The notes: a model not told the origin generated them from the letters alone. A stretch of DNA of 39,245 nucleotides from Myxococcota bacterium (GCA_028277885.1 JANQFK010000025.1:1-39245), one strand, 5' to 3'. Positions 5,841-14,382 are shown, counted from the stretch's first letter. Numbers and translations are program-made.

Positions 5841-8519
5841 ACCGACGCGCAGGTCGGCGAGCAGCGCCGGGAGCTCCCCGCGGCGGACCACCTGGACCCG
5901 CACCCCGGGCGGGAGCGCCTCGGAGAGGCGGCGGAAGTAGCGGCGGTCGGTGCGGCCCTCGACGATCACCACGATGCCGCGGTCCTCCTCGCTGCGGATC
6001 AGGCGCCCCACCATCTGCTTCAGGTTCAGCAGCATGCGCCCCAGCGTGTAGCGCTCGAAGGCCGACACGCCGCGCGCCCCGAGGAGCTTCTCGCGGCGCT
6101 TGCGCAGCTCCGTCGGCACCTCGAAGGGCAGCTTCTCGATCACCACCGCCTGGAGCGCGTCGCCCGGGATGTCGAGCCCCTGCCAGAACTTGCGCGCGCC
6201 GAGCAGCACCGCGGCGCCGCCCGTGAAGCGCGTCACCAGCGCGCCGGGGTCGTCGGCGGCCCGGCGCGGCGTGAGCACGTCGATGCCCTCGCCGCGCAGG
6301 CGCGGCGCCAGCTCCTCGGCCACGTCGTACATGCGGCGCAGGCTGGTGAACAGGCCGAGGGTGCGGCCGCCCAGGCCGCGCGCGAGCTCCTCGAGCACCG
6401 CGGCGGTCTCGGCCACCAGGTCGCCGCCCTCGTTCAGCGCCACCACCCGCATGTGCTTCTCGTAGGGGAACGGGCTCGGCACCGACTCGCGCTGGAGCCG
6501 CTCGCCGGCGCGGGCCTCGAGGCCCAGGTCGCCCAGGGCCGCGAAGGCGTCACCGGCCACGAACACGCTCGCCGAGGCCCCGGCGAAGGAGCGCAGCCGG
6601 CCCAGGAGCTGGGCCTCGAAGGCCTCGGCGGGCGACACGGGCCGCACCACCAGGCGCCAGCGGTCGAAGGGCGGGTACACGCCCTCGAAGGCGGCCACGG
6701 ACTCCGGCCGCTCGCCCGCGAAGGCGAGGCGCAGCGCCTCGGCGGACTCGCGCAGGTCGTGGAGCGCGCGCTGGAGGGCGGGCTCGGCCTCGGGCACCGC
6801 GCCGTCCACCGCGTTCGCCAGGGCGTCGATGCGCGCCGCGCTCGTCTCGGCCAGCGCCGCCGCCGGGGCGAAGCGCGGGCCCGGCGGGTCCGGGAGCTGC
6901 ACGCCGCCGAACTCGTCGGCCTGCTCCGCCACGGCGCGGGCCAGCGCGAGGAGGTCCTGGCGCAGGTCGCGACGCCAGGCCCGGGCGTCCTTCTCGAGGC
7001 TGCGGCGCACGCCCGCCGGCAGCAGCGAGACGCCGCGCACGCCGCTGCGCGTGGCGGGCCGTCCGAACACCTCGTCGAGGCGCTCCTGGATCTCCTCGGG
7101 CCGCACCTCCACCGCGAAGGCCTCGTCGGCCACGTCGGCGAGCTCGTGCACCTCGTCCACGATGGCGTGCTCGAAGGCGGGGTAGTCGGGCGGCCAGCGC
7201 AGCAGCAGGTCGTGGTTCGCCACCACGAGGTGGGCGTCGCCCAGGGCCTTGCGCCGTCGGCCGAGCGGGCAGGCGGGCTCGCCCGCGCACTGCTCGCGGG
7301 TGCACTGCTCGGCCCGGGCCGCCACCGAGCGGCGCAGCAGGTCGCGCAGCGGCCCGAAGCGCCGCAGCAGCGCGGCGGGCACGCTGCCGATCTCGCCATG
7401 CGGGCGGGTGTGCGCGCAGGCCGCGAGGGTCGCCCAGGCGAGGCGGTCCTCGGGGAAGATCTGGGGCTCGTCGCCCTCGGCGAGCACGGAAGCGAGGCGC
7501 CGCGCGCAGGCGTAGTTGGCGCGGCCCTTGATCGAGACGGCGCGCAGGCCCGGGTGGCCCAGGAAGCGCGCCGCGGCGGCGATGTCCTTCTCGAGCAGCT
7601 GGTCCTGGAGCAGCTTGGTGCGGGTCGAGATCACCACCGGGTCGCGGGCGCCGGCCGCCGCGCGCTCCATCGCGAAGGGGATCGCGGCCGCCAGGTAGGC
7701 GAGGGACTTGCCGACCCCGGTGCCGCCCTCGGCGAGCAGGATCTCCTCGTCCCGGAAGTTCGTCGCGAAGCGGCGCGCCAGCTGGATCTGCTCCTCGCGC
7801 ACGCGGTAGGAGGGGAATTGGCGGCGGCCGCGGGCCTCGTCGGCGAGGGCCGCCGCGATGGCGTCGGGATCGAAGGGGACCGGGGGCTCGCGGGTCTCGC
7901 CGACCTCGACGAAGGGCGACTCCGCGGCGTCGGCCCCGGCGGGCGGGCCCTCGAGGAGCGGGCGCCAGGGCGAGCCCGGCGCGAAGCGCTCGAGGCAGGC
8001 GCGCGCCACGGCGTAGCGTGGCACGCCGCGCCGGGCTCCCGCCGCCACCCGCGACATCAGCCGCGCGGTGTCGAGGGCGTCCTCGAGGGCGCGGTGGTGC
8101 TCCTCGGTGCCGAACAGCATGCGGGTGAAGGACTCGAGGCGCAGGTCCGGCGCGTCGGGGTGGGTGACCGAGAGCAGGTCCAGGGTGTCGAGGTAGCGGG
8201 CCGCGCCGAGCTCGGCGCCGAGGCCCGCGCCGAGGAAGTGGCGCTCGAAGGCGGCGTTGTGGGCGACGAGGGTGCGGCCCCGGAGCGGGCTGCGCAGGGC
8301 GTCGGCCACCTCCTCGAGGCGCGGGGCGTCGGCGACGTCCTCGGGGGCCAGGCCCGTGAGCCGCTGCACCGCCCGGGGCAGCCGGCCCCGGGGCCGCAGC
8401 AGCGTCCGGACCGTGACCGCGCGGGCCGCCCCCGGGTCGAGCAGCACGGCGCCGAGCTCGAGCATCTCGGCGTCGGCCTCGGTGGAGAGCCCCGTGGTCT
8501 CGAGGTCGATCACCGCCAC
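5838..8519 (-). CDS. dinG: DnaQ-type exonuclease / DinG-type Fe-S helicase fusion
   Basis: A two-domain protein of 893 aa or more. An N-terminal DEDD 3'-5' exonuclease (DLETTG at 5-10, HRALEDALD at about 142-150) is joined to a superfamily 2 XPD/DinG helicase. The helicase has GGTGVGKS (Walker A, K271), DEVH at 455-458, and four cysteines C338, C406, C411 and C417. The spacing of the last three equals that of the E. coli DinG iron-sulfur cluster. It probably unwinds and trims damaged or structured DNA, as in Bacillus-type DinG. The track start is a GTG at 8519 with no ribosome site. The frame is open for about 29 more codons upstream, with protein-like composition, to an ACG preceded by GAGGAGA. 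The true N-terminus may therefore be longer. Confidence 0.92.
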   Translation of the reverse strand: MAVIDLETTGLSTEADAEMLELGAVLLDPGAARAVTVRTLLRPRGRLPRAVQRLTGLAPEDVADAPRLEEVADALRSPLRGRTLVAHNAAFERHFLGAGLGAELGAARYLDTLDLLSVTHPDAPDLRLESFTRMLFGTEEHHRALEDALDTARLMSRVAAGARRGVPRYAVARACLERFAPGSPWRPLLEGPPAGADAAESPFVEVGETREPPVPFDPDAIAAALADEARGRRQFPSYRVREEQIQLARRFATNFRDEEILLAEGGTGVGKSLAYLAAAIPFAMERAAAGARDPVVISTRTKLLQDQLLEKDIAAAARFLGHPGLRAVSIKGRANYACARRLASVLAEGDEPQIFPEDRLAWATLAACAHTRPHGEIGSVPAALLRRFGPLRDLLRRSVAARAEQCTREQCAGEPACPLGRRRKALGDAHLVVANHDLLLRWPPDYPAFEHAIVDEVHELADVADEAFAVEVRPEEIQERLDEVFGRPATRSGVRGVSLLPAGVRRSLEKDARAWRRDLRQDLLALARAVAEQADEFGGVQLPDPPGPRFAPAAALAETSAARIDALANAVDGAVPEAEPALQRALHDLRESAEALRLAFAGERPESVAAFEGVYPPFDRWRLVVRPVSPAEAFEAQLLGRLRSFAGASASVFVAGDAFAALGDLGLEARAGERLQRESVPSPFPYEKHMRVVALNEGGDLVAETAAVLEELARGLGGRTLGLFTSLRRMYDVAEELAPRLRGEGIDVLTPRRAADDPGALVTRFTGGAAVLLGARKFWQGLDIPGDALQAVVIEKLPFEVPTELRKRREKLLGARGVSAFERYTLGRMLLNLKQMVGRLIRSEEDRGIVVIVEGRTDRRYFRRLSEALPPGVRVQVVRRGELPALLADLRVG

Positions 8520-8603
8520 CGGGCCGGTGCTCGCGAGGAAACCGGCCAGCGCGGCGGGGTCGAGACCGAGGTCCTCGGCCGCCTGCTCCCGGATCTCGGG
8601 TTC

Positions 8604-8620
8604 CGTGGTGGGCTCTCCTC
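8604..8620 (-). promoter_or_regulatory. Ribosome site and possible ACG start for dinG
   Basis: GAGGAGA (8620-8614) is followed after 7 nt by ACG (8606-8604), in frame with dinG. No ATG, GTG or TTG lies between this point and the GTG at 8519. Either translation starts at ACG, or a T-to-C change removed an ATG. Confidence 0.4.
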
Positions 8621-8658
8621 GTGGCGCAGCGCCGGGCGGGGCGCCTCCGCCAACGGGC

Positions 8659-10305
8659 TCAGACGTAGATCCCGCCCTTGTACTCCCGGTCCTGGCGGAT
8701 GTCGACGTTCACCAGGGCGGGCTTGCCCGAGGCGGCGGCGCGCTCGAGGGCCGGCCGCAGCTGGTCCGGGCTCTCCACGTGCTCGCCGTGGCCGCCCAGG
8801 GCCTCCACCACCTTGTCGTAGCGGGTGCGGTTCAGCAGCACGGCCTCGAGGCGGTCCCAGCCGTAGACGGCGCCCTGGGGGCGCATCATCTGGCCCCACG
8901 CGCCGTCGTTGCCGACCACGCCGATGATGGGCAGCCCGAAGCGCACCGCCGTGTCGAACTCGAAGCCGTTGAAGCCGAAGGAGCCGTCGCCGTAGACGAT
9001 GACCACGCGCCGCTCCGGGTGGGCGAGCTGGGCCGCCAGGGCGAAGGGCATGCCGACGCCCAGGGTGCCCAGGGGCCCCGGGTCCATCCAGCAGCCCTCG
9101 CCCTTCACCGGCAGGATCTTCGCCGCCGTGGCCACGATGTCGCCGCCGTCGCCGATCACGATGGGGTCGGCCAGGGTCTCGAGCCAGTCGCGCACCTCGC
9201 GGCACATGCGCTGGGGGTCGATCGGCACCTCGTCGCTGTTCAGCGCGGCCTCGACCTTCTTCTCGGCCTCGGTCTCGATCTCGCGCAGCTGGTCGCGCCA
9301 GGCGCTGTAGTCGAGGCGGGCGCCCTGGTTCTTCATCTCCTCGAGCATCAGCTCGAAGGTGCAGGCGAGGTTGCCCACCAGGGGCACGTCGGCCTGGCGG
9401 TTCTGGCCGATCAGCGTCGCGTCCATGTCGAGCTGGATGATCTTCGCGTCGGCGGGGATCGTCTGGCCGAAGCGCATGCGGAAGTCGAGGAGCGTGCCCG
9501 CCAGCACGATGCAGTCGATCTGCTTCAAGGCCTCGCGCCGGGAGCGGTTCAGGAACTCCGGCGAGTCCGGCGGCACGGTGCCGCGCCCCATGCCGTTGGT
9601 GTAGGTGGGGATGTGGGTCTCGGAGACGAAGCGGTTCATTTCCGCCGCCGCCCGGGACCACTTGACGCTGGTGCCCGCCATCAGCATCGGACGCTCGGCG
9701 CCGGCCAGCAGCTCGATGGCGCGGCGCACCTCGTCGCGGTCCGGCGAGATGCGCGGCGGCTCGGTGCGGATGCGCGGCACCGGCGCCTCCTCCCACTCGG
9801 CCTGGCCCATGAAGACGTCCATGGGGATCTCGAGGTAGGCCGGGCCGGGGATCCCGGACACGGCGTGGCGGATCGCCAGCTCGATGTACTCGGGGATGCG
9901 CTTGGTCTGGTAGACGGCGTCGCAGTACTTGGTGATGGGACGCACCACGCCGAGGTGGTCCATCTCCTGGAGCGAGCCGCGGCGCAGGTTCTCGAAGGGG
10001 CCCTGGCCGCCGAAGACGAGGATGGGCGAGTTGGCGCGCCAGGCGTTGGCGATGCCCGTCACCCCGTCGGTGACGCCCGGGCCGGCCGTGATGGCGGCGA
10101 CGCCGACGCGCCCCGGGTTGCAGCGCGCCCAGGCATCGGCGGCGTGGACGGCGGCCTGCTCGTGGCGCACGTCGACGATCTTGATGCCCTCGTCGATGCA
10201 GCCGTCGTAGATGGGCATGATGTGCCCACCGGACAGGGTGAAGATGACCTCGACGCCCGCTTCCTTGAGCGCGCGCGCAGCGAGCTTGCCGCCGTGGACC
10301 GCCAT
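8659..10305 (-). CDS. Thiamine-diphosphate enzyme, acetolactate synthase / 2-hydroxyacyl-CoA lyase-like
   Basis: A 548-aa member of the ThDP decarboxylase/lyase family with the three usual domains. The cofactor-activating Glu is in RHEQAAVHA near residue 49. The ThDP motif begins GDGSFGFNGFEFDT and ends GNDGAWGQ, with Asp where acetolactate synthases have the second Asn. The GND.xWxQ ending recalls eukaryotic ILVBL/HACL2-type 2-hydroxyacyl-CoA lyases rather than IlvB (recalled from memory, not aligned). No IlvN regulatory subunit is adjacent, which also argues against branched-chain amino-acid synthesis. The ATG at 10305 has a good ribosome site (GAAGGAG). It is on the same strand as dinG and the SDRs. 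The reaction is inferred: cleavage or formation of a C-C bond next to a carbonyl. Confidence 0.85.
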   Translation of the reverse strand: MAVHGGKLAARALKEAGVEVIFTLSGGHIMPIYDGCIDEGIKIVDVRHEQAAVHAADAWARCNPGRVGVAAITAGPGVTDGVTGIANAWRANSPILVFGGQGPFENLRRGSLQEMDHLGVVRPITKYCDAVYQTKRIPEYIELAIRHAVSGIPGPAYLEIPMDVFMGQAEWEEAPVPRIRTEPPRISPDRDEVRRAIELLAGAERPMLMAGTSVKWSRAAAEMNRFVSETHIPTYTNGMGRGTVPPDSPEFLNRSRREALKQIDCIVLAGTLLDFRMRFGQTIPADAKIIQLDMDATLIGQNRQADVPLVGNLACTFELMLEEMKNQGARLDYSAWRDQLREIETEAEKKVEAALNSDEVPIDPQRMCREVRDWLETLADPIVIGDGGDIVATAAKILPVKGEGCWMDPGPLGTLGVGMPFALAAQLAHPERRVVIVYGDGSFGFNGFEFDTAVRFGLPIIGVVGNDGAWGQMMRPQGAVYGWDRLEAVLLNRTRYDKVVEALGGHGEHVESPDQLRPALERAAASGKPALVNVDIRQDREYKGGIYV

Positions 10306-10390
10306 GGGGGACTCCTTCGTGGGAGACGCCCGGACGGTATCACAGGTGCGGTCGGAGGGGCCCGGAGGCCCCGCCGTGGGCAGCTCGTCC

Positions 10391-10409
10391 GCTGCCGCTT
10401 CGCGGCAGC
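10391..10409. repeat. Perfect stem-loop 3' of pal (GCTGCCGC-TTC-GCGGCAGC)
   Basis: Eight-base arms around a TTC loop, 14 bases beyond the pal stop. There is no following T-run, so intrinsic termination is uncertain. The core CCGCTTCGCGG recurs in the stem-loop at 31289-31307, suggesting a family of short 3'-end repeats. Confidence 0.6.
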
Positions 10410-10422
10410 TCCTGCGGGCCTG

Positions 10423-10947
10423 CTAGCGGACCACCCGGAACTCGGCGCGCCGGTTCCAGCGCCAGGCCGACTCGTCGTGGCCCTGCACCGCGGGCTTGCT
10501 CTCACCGAAGCTCACGGTGTCGAGGTCCGCGCCGCTCACGCCGAGGTTGACGAGGTACTGCTTCACCGCGTTGGCGCGGCGCTCGCCCAGGGCGAGGTTG
10601 TACTCCTCGCTCCCGCGCTCGTCGCAGTGGCCCTCGACCACCACCGCGCGCCAGCTCCCCTTGCCCGCGATGGCGGACGAGTTGGAGCGCAGCGTGGGCT
10701 TCTGGTCGTCGCGGATCATGGCGCGGTCGTAGTCGAAGTAGACCGGCTCGAGCTCCGGAACGCTCTCGCCCTCGCCGATCTCGGTGCCGGCGATGGAGGC
10801 CGGGTCGTCCAGACCCGGATCGAACTCGCTGGTCGGCCGGACGTCGCCGGTGTCCTCGGCGTCGCCGGAGCCGGCGCAGCCGAACGCGACCGCGAATGCG
10901 AGGGCCATGGTCATGGCCAGGATGGTCTTCAGGTGGTGACGATCCAC
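10423..10947 (-). CDS. pal: Peptidoglycan-associated lipoprotein Pal (OmpA-like domain)
   Basis: A 174-aa lipoprotein. A basic N-terminus and hydrophobic stretch end at lipobox AFGC, followed by an acidic linker and an OmpA/Pal peptidoglycan-binding domain (EGHCDERGSEEYNLALGERR, then FGESKP and WRWNRRAEF). It tethers the outer membrane to peptidoglycan. In the Tol-Pal complex the partner would be TolB, which is not in this window. I chose the GTG at 10947 because GGGAGAGG stands a few bases upstream and it directly precedes the signal peptide. The frame is open to 11088 but that extension does not look like a protein. A weak promoter (TTGCGG, 17 nt, GACACT) lies about 90 nt upstream. Confidence 0.93.
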   Translation of the reverse strand: MDRHHLKTILAMTMALAFAVAFGCAGSGDAEDTGDVRPTSEFDPGLDDPASIAGTEIGEGESVPELEPVYFDYDRAMIRDDQKPTLRSNSSAIAGKGSWRAVVVEGHCDERGSEEYNLALGERRANAVKQYLVNLGVSGADLDTVSFGESKPAVQGHDESAWRWNRRAEFRVVR

Positions 10948-11136
10948 AGAACCTCTCCCCCGTGGCATGGAGAACCGGCAGGTGTCGGCGCCGCCCCCGC
11001 CCCTCGCCGAAGCTCGGTCGGAACGGATCGGGCCACACCCGCCCCCGTCATCGGCAGACAGTGTCTCGACTGAAGTCGGGTCCCGCAAGAGCGGCGGAGA
11101 TGCCCCCGGGGCGTGGCGAACCGGCCCCGGCCGGGC

Positions 11137-11922
11137 TCAGCGCCCTCGGAAGTCCGGAGGGCGCTTCTCGAGGAAGGCCCGCACCCCCTCCCGGTAGTCC
11201 TCGCTCTCGAAGCAGCGCTGGATGGCGGCCCGCACGGCCCCCTCGTCGCGCTCGTCCGGGGGCCGCTCGAGCTCCCGGGTGGTGGTCTTCACGCTGCGCA
11301 GGGTGAGGGGGGCGTTGCCCGCGATGCCCGCGGCGATCTCGCGCACCCGGTCCTCGAGCTCGGCCTTGGGGAAGACGCCGTTCAGCAGCCCGAGCTCCCG
11401 GGCCTCCGCGGCCGGGTAGCGCCGGGCCGTGAACAGCACCTCCTTGGCGGTGGCCGGGCCGACCAGGCGCACCAGCGCCTCCACGCCCGAGGCGTGGTAG
11501 CCGAGACCGAGGCGCGCCGCGGGGATGGCCAGCACGGCGTCGTCCGCGGCGTAGCGCAGGTCCGCGGCCAGGGCCGTCGCCATGCCGCCCCCGACGCAGA
11601 AGCCGTGGATCATGGCCAGGACGGGCTTCGCGACGGCGGCGATCGCCTCGAAGGCGCGCGCCGTGGTGGCCTCGTAGCTCGCCGCGTTCTCGGCCCCCGC
11701 CCGCGTGCGCTCGAACTCCGAGATGTCGGCCCCGGAGACGAACGCCACCTCCCCCGCGCCGCGCAGCACCACGACCCGCACCGCCTCGTCCGCGTCGAGC
11801 CGCTTCGCCGCCTCGGGAATCGCTTCCCACATCGCCAGGTCGATGGCGTTGCGCCGCTCGGGATGGTCGAACACCAGCCACCCGAGCTCGTTGTCGATGC
11901 GGGTCTCGATGCGGCCGGGCAT
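11137..11922 (-). CDS. Enoyl-CoA hydratase/isomerase family protein (crotonase)
   Basis: A 261-aa crotonase-fold protein acting on acyl-CoA thioesters. The N-terminal strand motif HPERRNAID is usual for the family. The two oxyanion-hole segments are FVSGADIS (about 61-68) and HGFCVGGGM (about 106-114). The residues aligning with the hydratase glutamates are not obvious in IPAARLGLGYHASG, so it may be a hydratase, an isomerase or a decarboxylase-type member. The length is typical. There is no ribosome site before the ATG at 11922, but TACTCT lies 6 nt upstream, suggesting a leaderless transcript. Its neighbours on the same strand are pal and an unknown gene. Other acyl-CoA genes in the window (thiolase, SDRs) support a lipid role. 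Confidence 0.9.
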   Translation of the reverse strand: MPGRIETRIDNELGWLVFDHPERRNAIDLAMWEAIPEAAKRLDADEAVRVVVLRGAGEVAFVSGADISEFERTRAGAENAASYEATTARAFEAIAAVAKPVLAMIHGFCVGGGMATALAADLRYAADDAVLAIPAARLGLGYHASGVEALVRLVGPATAKEVLFTARRYPAAEARELGLLNGVFPKAELEDRVREIAAGIAGNAPLTLRSVKTTTRELERPPDERDEGAVRAAIQRCFESEDYREGVRAFLEKRPPDFRGR

Positions 11923-11928
11923 GGCGTC

Positions 11929-11934
11929 AGAGTA
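11929..11934 (-). promoter_or_regulatory. TANNNT element (TACTCT) 6 nt before crotonase start
   Basis: TACTCT followed by 6 nt and the ATG at 11922. No Shine-Dalgarno sequence intervenes. Consistent with a leaderless transcript. Confidence 0.5.
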
Positions 11935-11976
11935 GCCGAGGGGCGGTGCCGACGGGGTTCCGGCCTTCTGGACTTC

Positions 11977-12109
11977 GCGCGGCGCTGCCGCGCCGCGCTG
12001 CGCGCCCGCCTAGGGCGGGCTTGCGTCGCGAGAGGATTCGGGGGCTGGTCCCTCGCTCGCGCCCGGCTTTGCCGGGCTGCTCGCTTGGCCGCGCCTTTCG
12101 GGCGCGGCC
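11977..12109. repeat. Cluster of four perfect stem-loops (REP-like)
   Basis: Four consecutive hairpins lie in 133 bp: 11977-11998 (9-bp arms, TGCC loop), 12004-12020 (7-bp arms, TAG loop), 12061-12077 (7-bp arms, TTT loop) and 12087-12109 (9-bp arms, TTTCG loop). CGCTCG (12054-12059) can also pair with CGAGCG (12109-12114) around the last two, giving a branched fold. The arms differ in sequence while pairing is kept. The cluster lies 3' of the unknown gene at 12166-12606. This is a repeat or structured RNA, and it is not coding. Confidence 0.65.
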
Positions 12110-12165
12110 GAGCGCGGGGCGCTCTGTGGAGAAGCTTCGGGGCGACTGCTGCGGGCTGTCTTTGC

Positions 12166-12606
12166 CTACACCCGGCTCGCCGCGAACCGCAGCGATTCGA
12201 GGGCGGCGGCCTCGAACGAGGCGAGATCCGGGTAGTCGAGGGTGGGCTTGCCGTGGTCGGCGAGGGAGACGACGCAGGGGGTGACGCGGTCGGCGCCGAG
12301 GCCCAGGAGGATGGCGCGGGCGAGGCGGCGGGCGGGCTCGTCGGGGGCGGCGTCCATGCGGTAGACGACGCACTCCGCGGGCTTGATCTCCACGGCGAGG
12401 TCGAAGAGCACCGTGCACTCCTGGTCGGGGTCGCCGACCACGCCGGCGAGCGCGCGGCGCACGCGGTTCCAGGCCAGCAGGAAGCGCTCCTCGCCGCGGC
12501 GGTACAGGATGCCCTGCTCCGTGGCCTTGGCGTCGGGCAGCAGGTGGGCGCGGTAGCCCGAGGAGTTGCGGGCCTCGCGACGGTCGAGCGGTCGGGCTTC
12601 GGGCAT
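12166..12606 (-). CDS. Hypothetical protein, 146 aa
   Basis: A soluble protein of 146 aa with no signal peptide and no motif I can name. Composition is mixed alpha/beta, with segments such as ILYRRGEERFLLAWNRV, CTVLFDLAVEIK and DYPDLASFEAAALESL. Two cysteines occur (in ECTVLF and AECVVY). The frame stays open far upstream, antisense to the gamma-glutamyltransferase gene, but only the part from the ATG at 12606 reads like a protein. That start leaves a 75-bp divergent promoter region shared with the transferase gene. The stem-loop cluster lies just beyond its 3' end. Confidence 0.7.
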   Translation of the reverse strand: MPEARPLDRREARNSSGYRAHLLPDAKATEQGILYRRGEERFLLAWNRVRRALAGVVGDPDQECTVLFDLAVEIKPAECVVYRMDAAPDEPARRLARAILLGLGADRVTPCVVSLADHGKPTLDYPDLASFEAAALESLRFAASRV

Positions 12607-12669
12607 GCTGGCGCGATCGGCCGGATCGCGGCGCGACTTGAGCACGGCCGGCGAGTGCCGGAGGGGTGG

Positions 12670-12675
12670 TAGGAT
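12670..12675 (+). promoter_or_regulatory. TANNNT element (TAGGAT) 6 nt before ggt start
   Basis: TAGGAT, 6 nt, then GTG at 12682. The GGAT within it could also be read as a weak ribosome site, but the spacing matches the leaderless pattern of the other genes. Confidence 0.45.
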
Positions 12676-12681
12676 GGGGCG

Positions 12682-14358
12682 GTGAGCCCCGCCTCGCGCC
12701 TCCCTCCGCTGCCCTCCCGGCGCGCGCGGCTGCGCGACCCCTCGCGCAGCGAGCGCTCCTGCGTGCTCGCCCGGCGGGGCATGGTGTGCGCGAGCGTGCC
12801 CTCGGCGGCGGCGGCGGGCGTCGAGATGCTGCGCCGGGGAGGCAACGCGATCGACGCCGCCCTGGCGACCGCCGCGGTGCTCTGCGTCGTCGAGCCCATG
12901 TCGACGGGCGTGGGCGGCGACGCCTTCGCGCTGCTCTGGTCGGCGCGGGAGGGCCGCCTGGTCGGCCTCAACGGAAGCGGCCGCGCGCCGGCGGCGGCGA
13001 GCCTCGCCGCCTACCGCGAGCGCGGCCTCGAGCACATCGAGCCCGGCGGCATCCTCTCGGCCACGGTGCCGGGCGCCGTGCGCGCCTGGCAGGACCTCTC
13101 CGAGGGCTTCGGCTCCCTGCCGCTTGGCGACGTCCTCGAGCCGGCCATCCGTGCCGCCCGGGACGGGTTCCCCGTGACCGAGCTGGTGGCCCACTACTGG
13201 TGGGGCCTCGAGCGCGCGGGGGCGCTGCGCAACGACGCCGCGCGCCGGGCCCTCACCCGCGAAGGAGCCACGCCGCTCGCGGGCGAGTGGTTCCGCATGC
13301 CCGCGCTGGCCCGCACCCTGGAGGGCATCGCCAAGGGCGGCGCCGACGCCTTCTACGGCGGGGAGGTGGCGCGCGCCATCGTGGAGACGTCGCGCGAGGA
13401 GGGCGGCGACTTCGCCCTCCAGGACCTGGAGCGCCACGCGTCGACCTGGGTGGAGCCCATCACCAGCCCCTACCGCGACGCCGTGGTGGCGGAGCTGCCG
13501 CCCAACGGCCAGGGCCTCGCGGCCCTCGTCGCACTGAACGTGCTCGGCTGCTTCCCCTCCGAGGAGGTGGCGACGGACACGGCGCTCGCCTGGCACCGGC
13601 GCATCGAGGCCGTGAAGCTCGCCTTCGCGGACCGCAACGCCTACGTGGCCGATCCCGAGCACGCCGAGGTGCCCGTGGCCGCGCTCCTGGATCCCGCCTA
13701 CGCGCGCCGGCGCGCGTCGCGCATCGGCGAGCGCGCGCTGCCCGGCGTGGCGCCCGGCCTCGCGGGCGACACCGTGTACCTCTGCGCCGCCGACGACCAG
13801 GGCAACCTGGTCTCGTTCATCCAGAGCCTCTTCACGGGCTTCGGCTCGGGGATCGGCTGCGGCGACACCGGCGTCGTGCTCCAGTCCCGCGGCGCGGGCT
13901 TCCGGCTGGACCCGGAGCACCCCTCGGCACTGGCTCCCGGCAAGCGCCCCTTCCACACCATCATCCCGGGCATGCTGCTGCGCCCGGACGGCGGCGAGGG
14001 CGCGCCGAGGCCGTGGATCGCCTTCGGCGTGATGGGCGGCGACGTGCAGCCCCAGGGCCACCTGGCCTTCGTCTCCAACCGCGTGGACGCCGGCCTGAAC
14101 CCCCAGGAGTCCCTCGACCGCCCGCGCTTCCGCTACCTGGACGGCGCGCGGGTGCGGATCGAGGCGCCGGGCACGCCCCTCGACGAGGGCGGCCGCCTGG
14201 GCGACGCCCTGGCGGCCCGCGGCCACGAGGTGCTCGACCCCGGCCCGTGGATGGAGGACGCCTTCGGTGGCGGCCAGGCCATCGAGCGCCTCGACGACGG
14301 CACGCTGGTGGGGGCGAGCGACCGGCGCAAGGACGGCCTCGCCTCGGGGCTCGACTGA
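12682..14358 (+). CDS. Gamma-glutamyltransferase family protein
   Basis: A 558-aa Ntn-hydrolase of the gamma-glutamyltranspeptidase family. It is expected to cut itself before the nucleophile T364 (in AGDTVYLC) into large and small subunits and then transfer or hydrolyse gamma-glutamyl groups. Family landmarks are GGNAIDAALA (53-62), EPMSTGVGGD (71-80), SLFTGFGSG (382-390) and GVMGGDVQPQGH. Unlike the periplasmic E. coli enzyme it has no signal peptide, so it may act in the cytoplasm on another substrate (for example glutaryl- or cephalosporin-acylase-like amides). The GTG at 12682 is the first start. An ATG at 12781 is an alternative that would remove an Arg/Ser/Pro-rich N-terminus. Confidence 0.9.
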   Translation: MSPASRLPPLPSRRARLRDPSRSERSCVLARRGMVCASVPSAAAAGVEMLRRGGNAIDAALATAAVLCVVEPMSTGVGGDAFALLWSAREGRLVGLNGSGRAPAAASLAAYRERGLEHIEPGGILSATVPGAVRAWQDLSEGFGSLPLGDVLEPAIRAARDGFPVTELVAHYWWGLERAGALRNDAARRALTREGATPLAGEWFRMPALARTLEGIAKGGADAFYGGEVARAIVETSREEGGDFALQDLERHASTWVEPITSPYRDAVVAELPPNGQGLAALVALNVLGCFPSEEVATDTALAWHRRIEAVKLAFADRNAYVADPEHAEVPVAALLDPAYARRRASRIGERALPGVAPGLAGDTVYLCAADDQGNLVSFIQSLFTGFGSGIGCGDTGVVLQSRGAGFRLDPEHPSALAPGKRPFHTIIPGMLLRPDGGEGAPRPWIAFGVMGGDVQPQGHLAFVSNRVDAGLNPQESLDRPRFRYLDGARVRIEAPGTPLDEGGRLGDALAARGHEVLDPGPWMEDAFGGGQAIERLDDGTLVGASDRRKDGLASGLD

Positions 14359-14365
14359 GGCAACG

Positions 14366-14379
14366 CCGGCCGTGGCCGG
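14366..14379. terminator. Short GC stem-loop between convergent genes
   Basis: CCGGCC-GT-GGCCGG in the 24-bp gap between the ggt stop and the BON lipoprotein stop. The stem is perfect but there is no T-run on either side. It could serve both transcripts as a weak terminator. Confidence 0.3.
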
Positions 14380-14382
14380 GCG

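Noticed and set aside
4569..8927. Very long plus-strand open frame over the SDR and dinG genes
   Set aside because: It is antisense to clear genes, is rich in His/Arg/Gly/Ala and lacks domain motifs. In such GC-rich DNA, stop codons are rare in the antisense frame.
8257..11073. Long plus-strand open frame antisense to the TPP enzyme and pal
   Set aside because: Composition is that of a shadow frame, no domain is seen, and the opposite strand codes for recognised proteins.
12166..14226. 686-aa minus frame running antisense through gamma-glutamyltransferase
   Set aside because: Only the part from 12606 has protein-like sequence. The upstream part mirrors the transferase gene.
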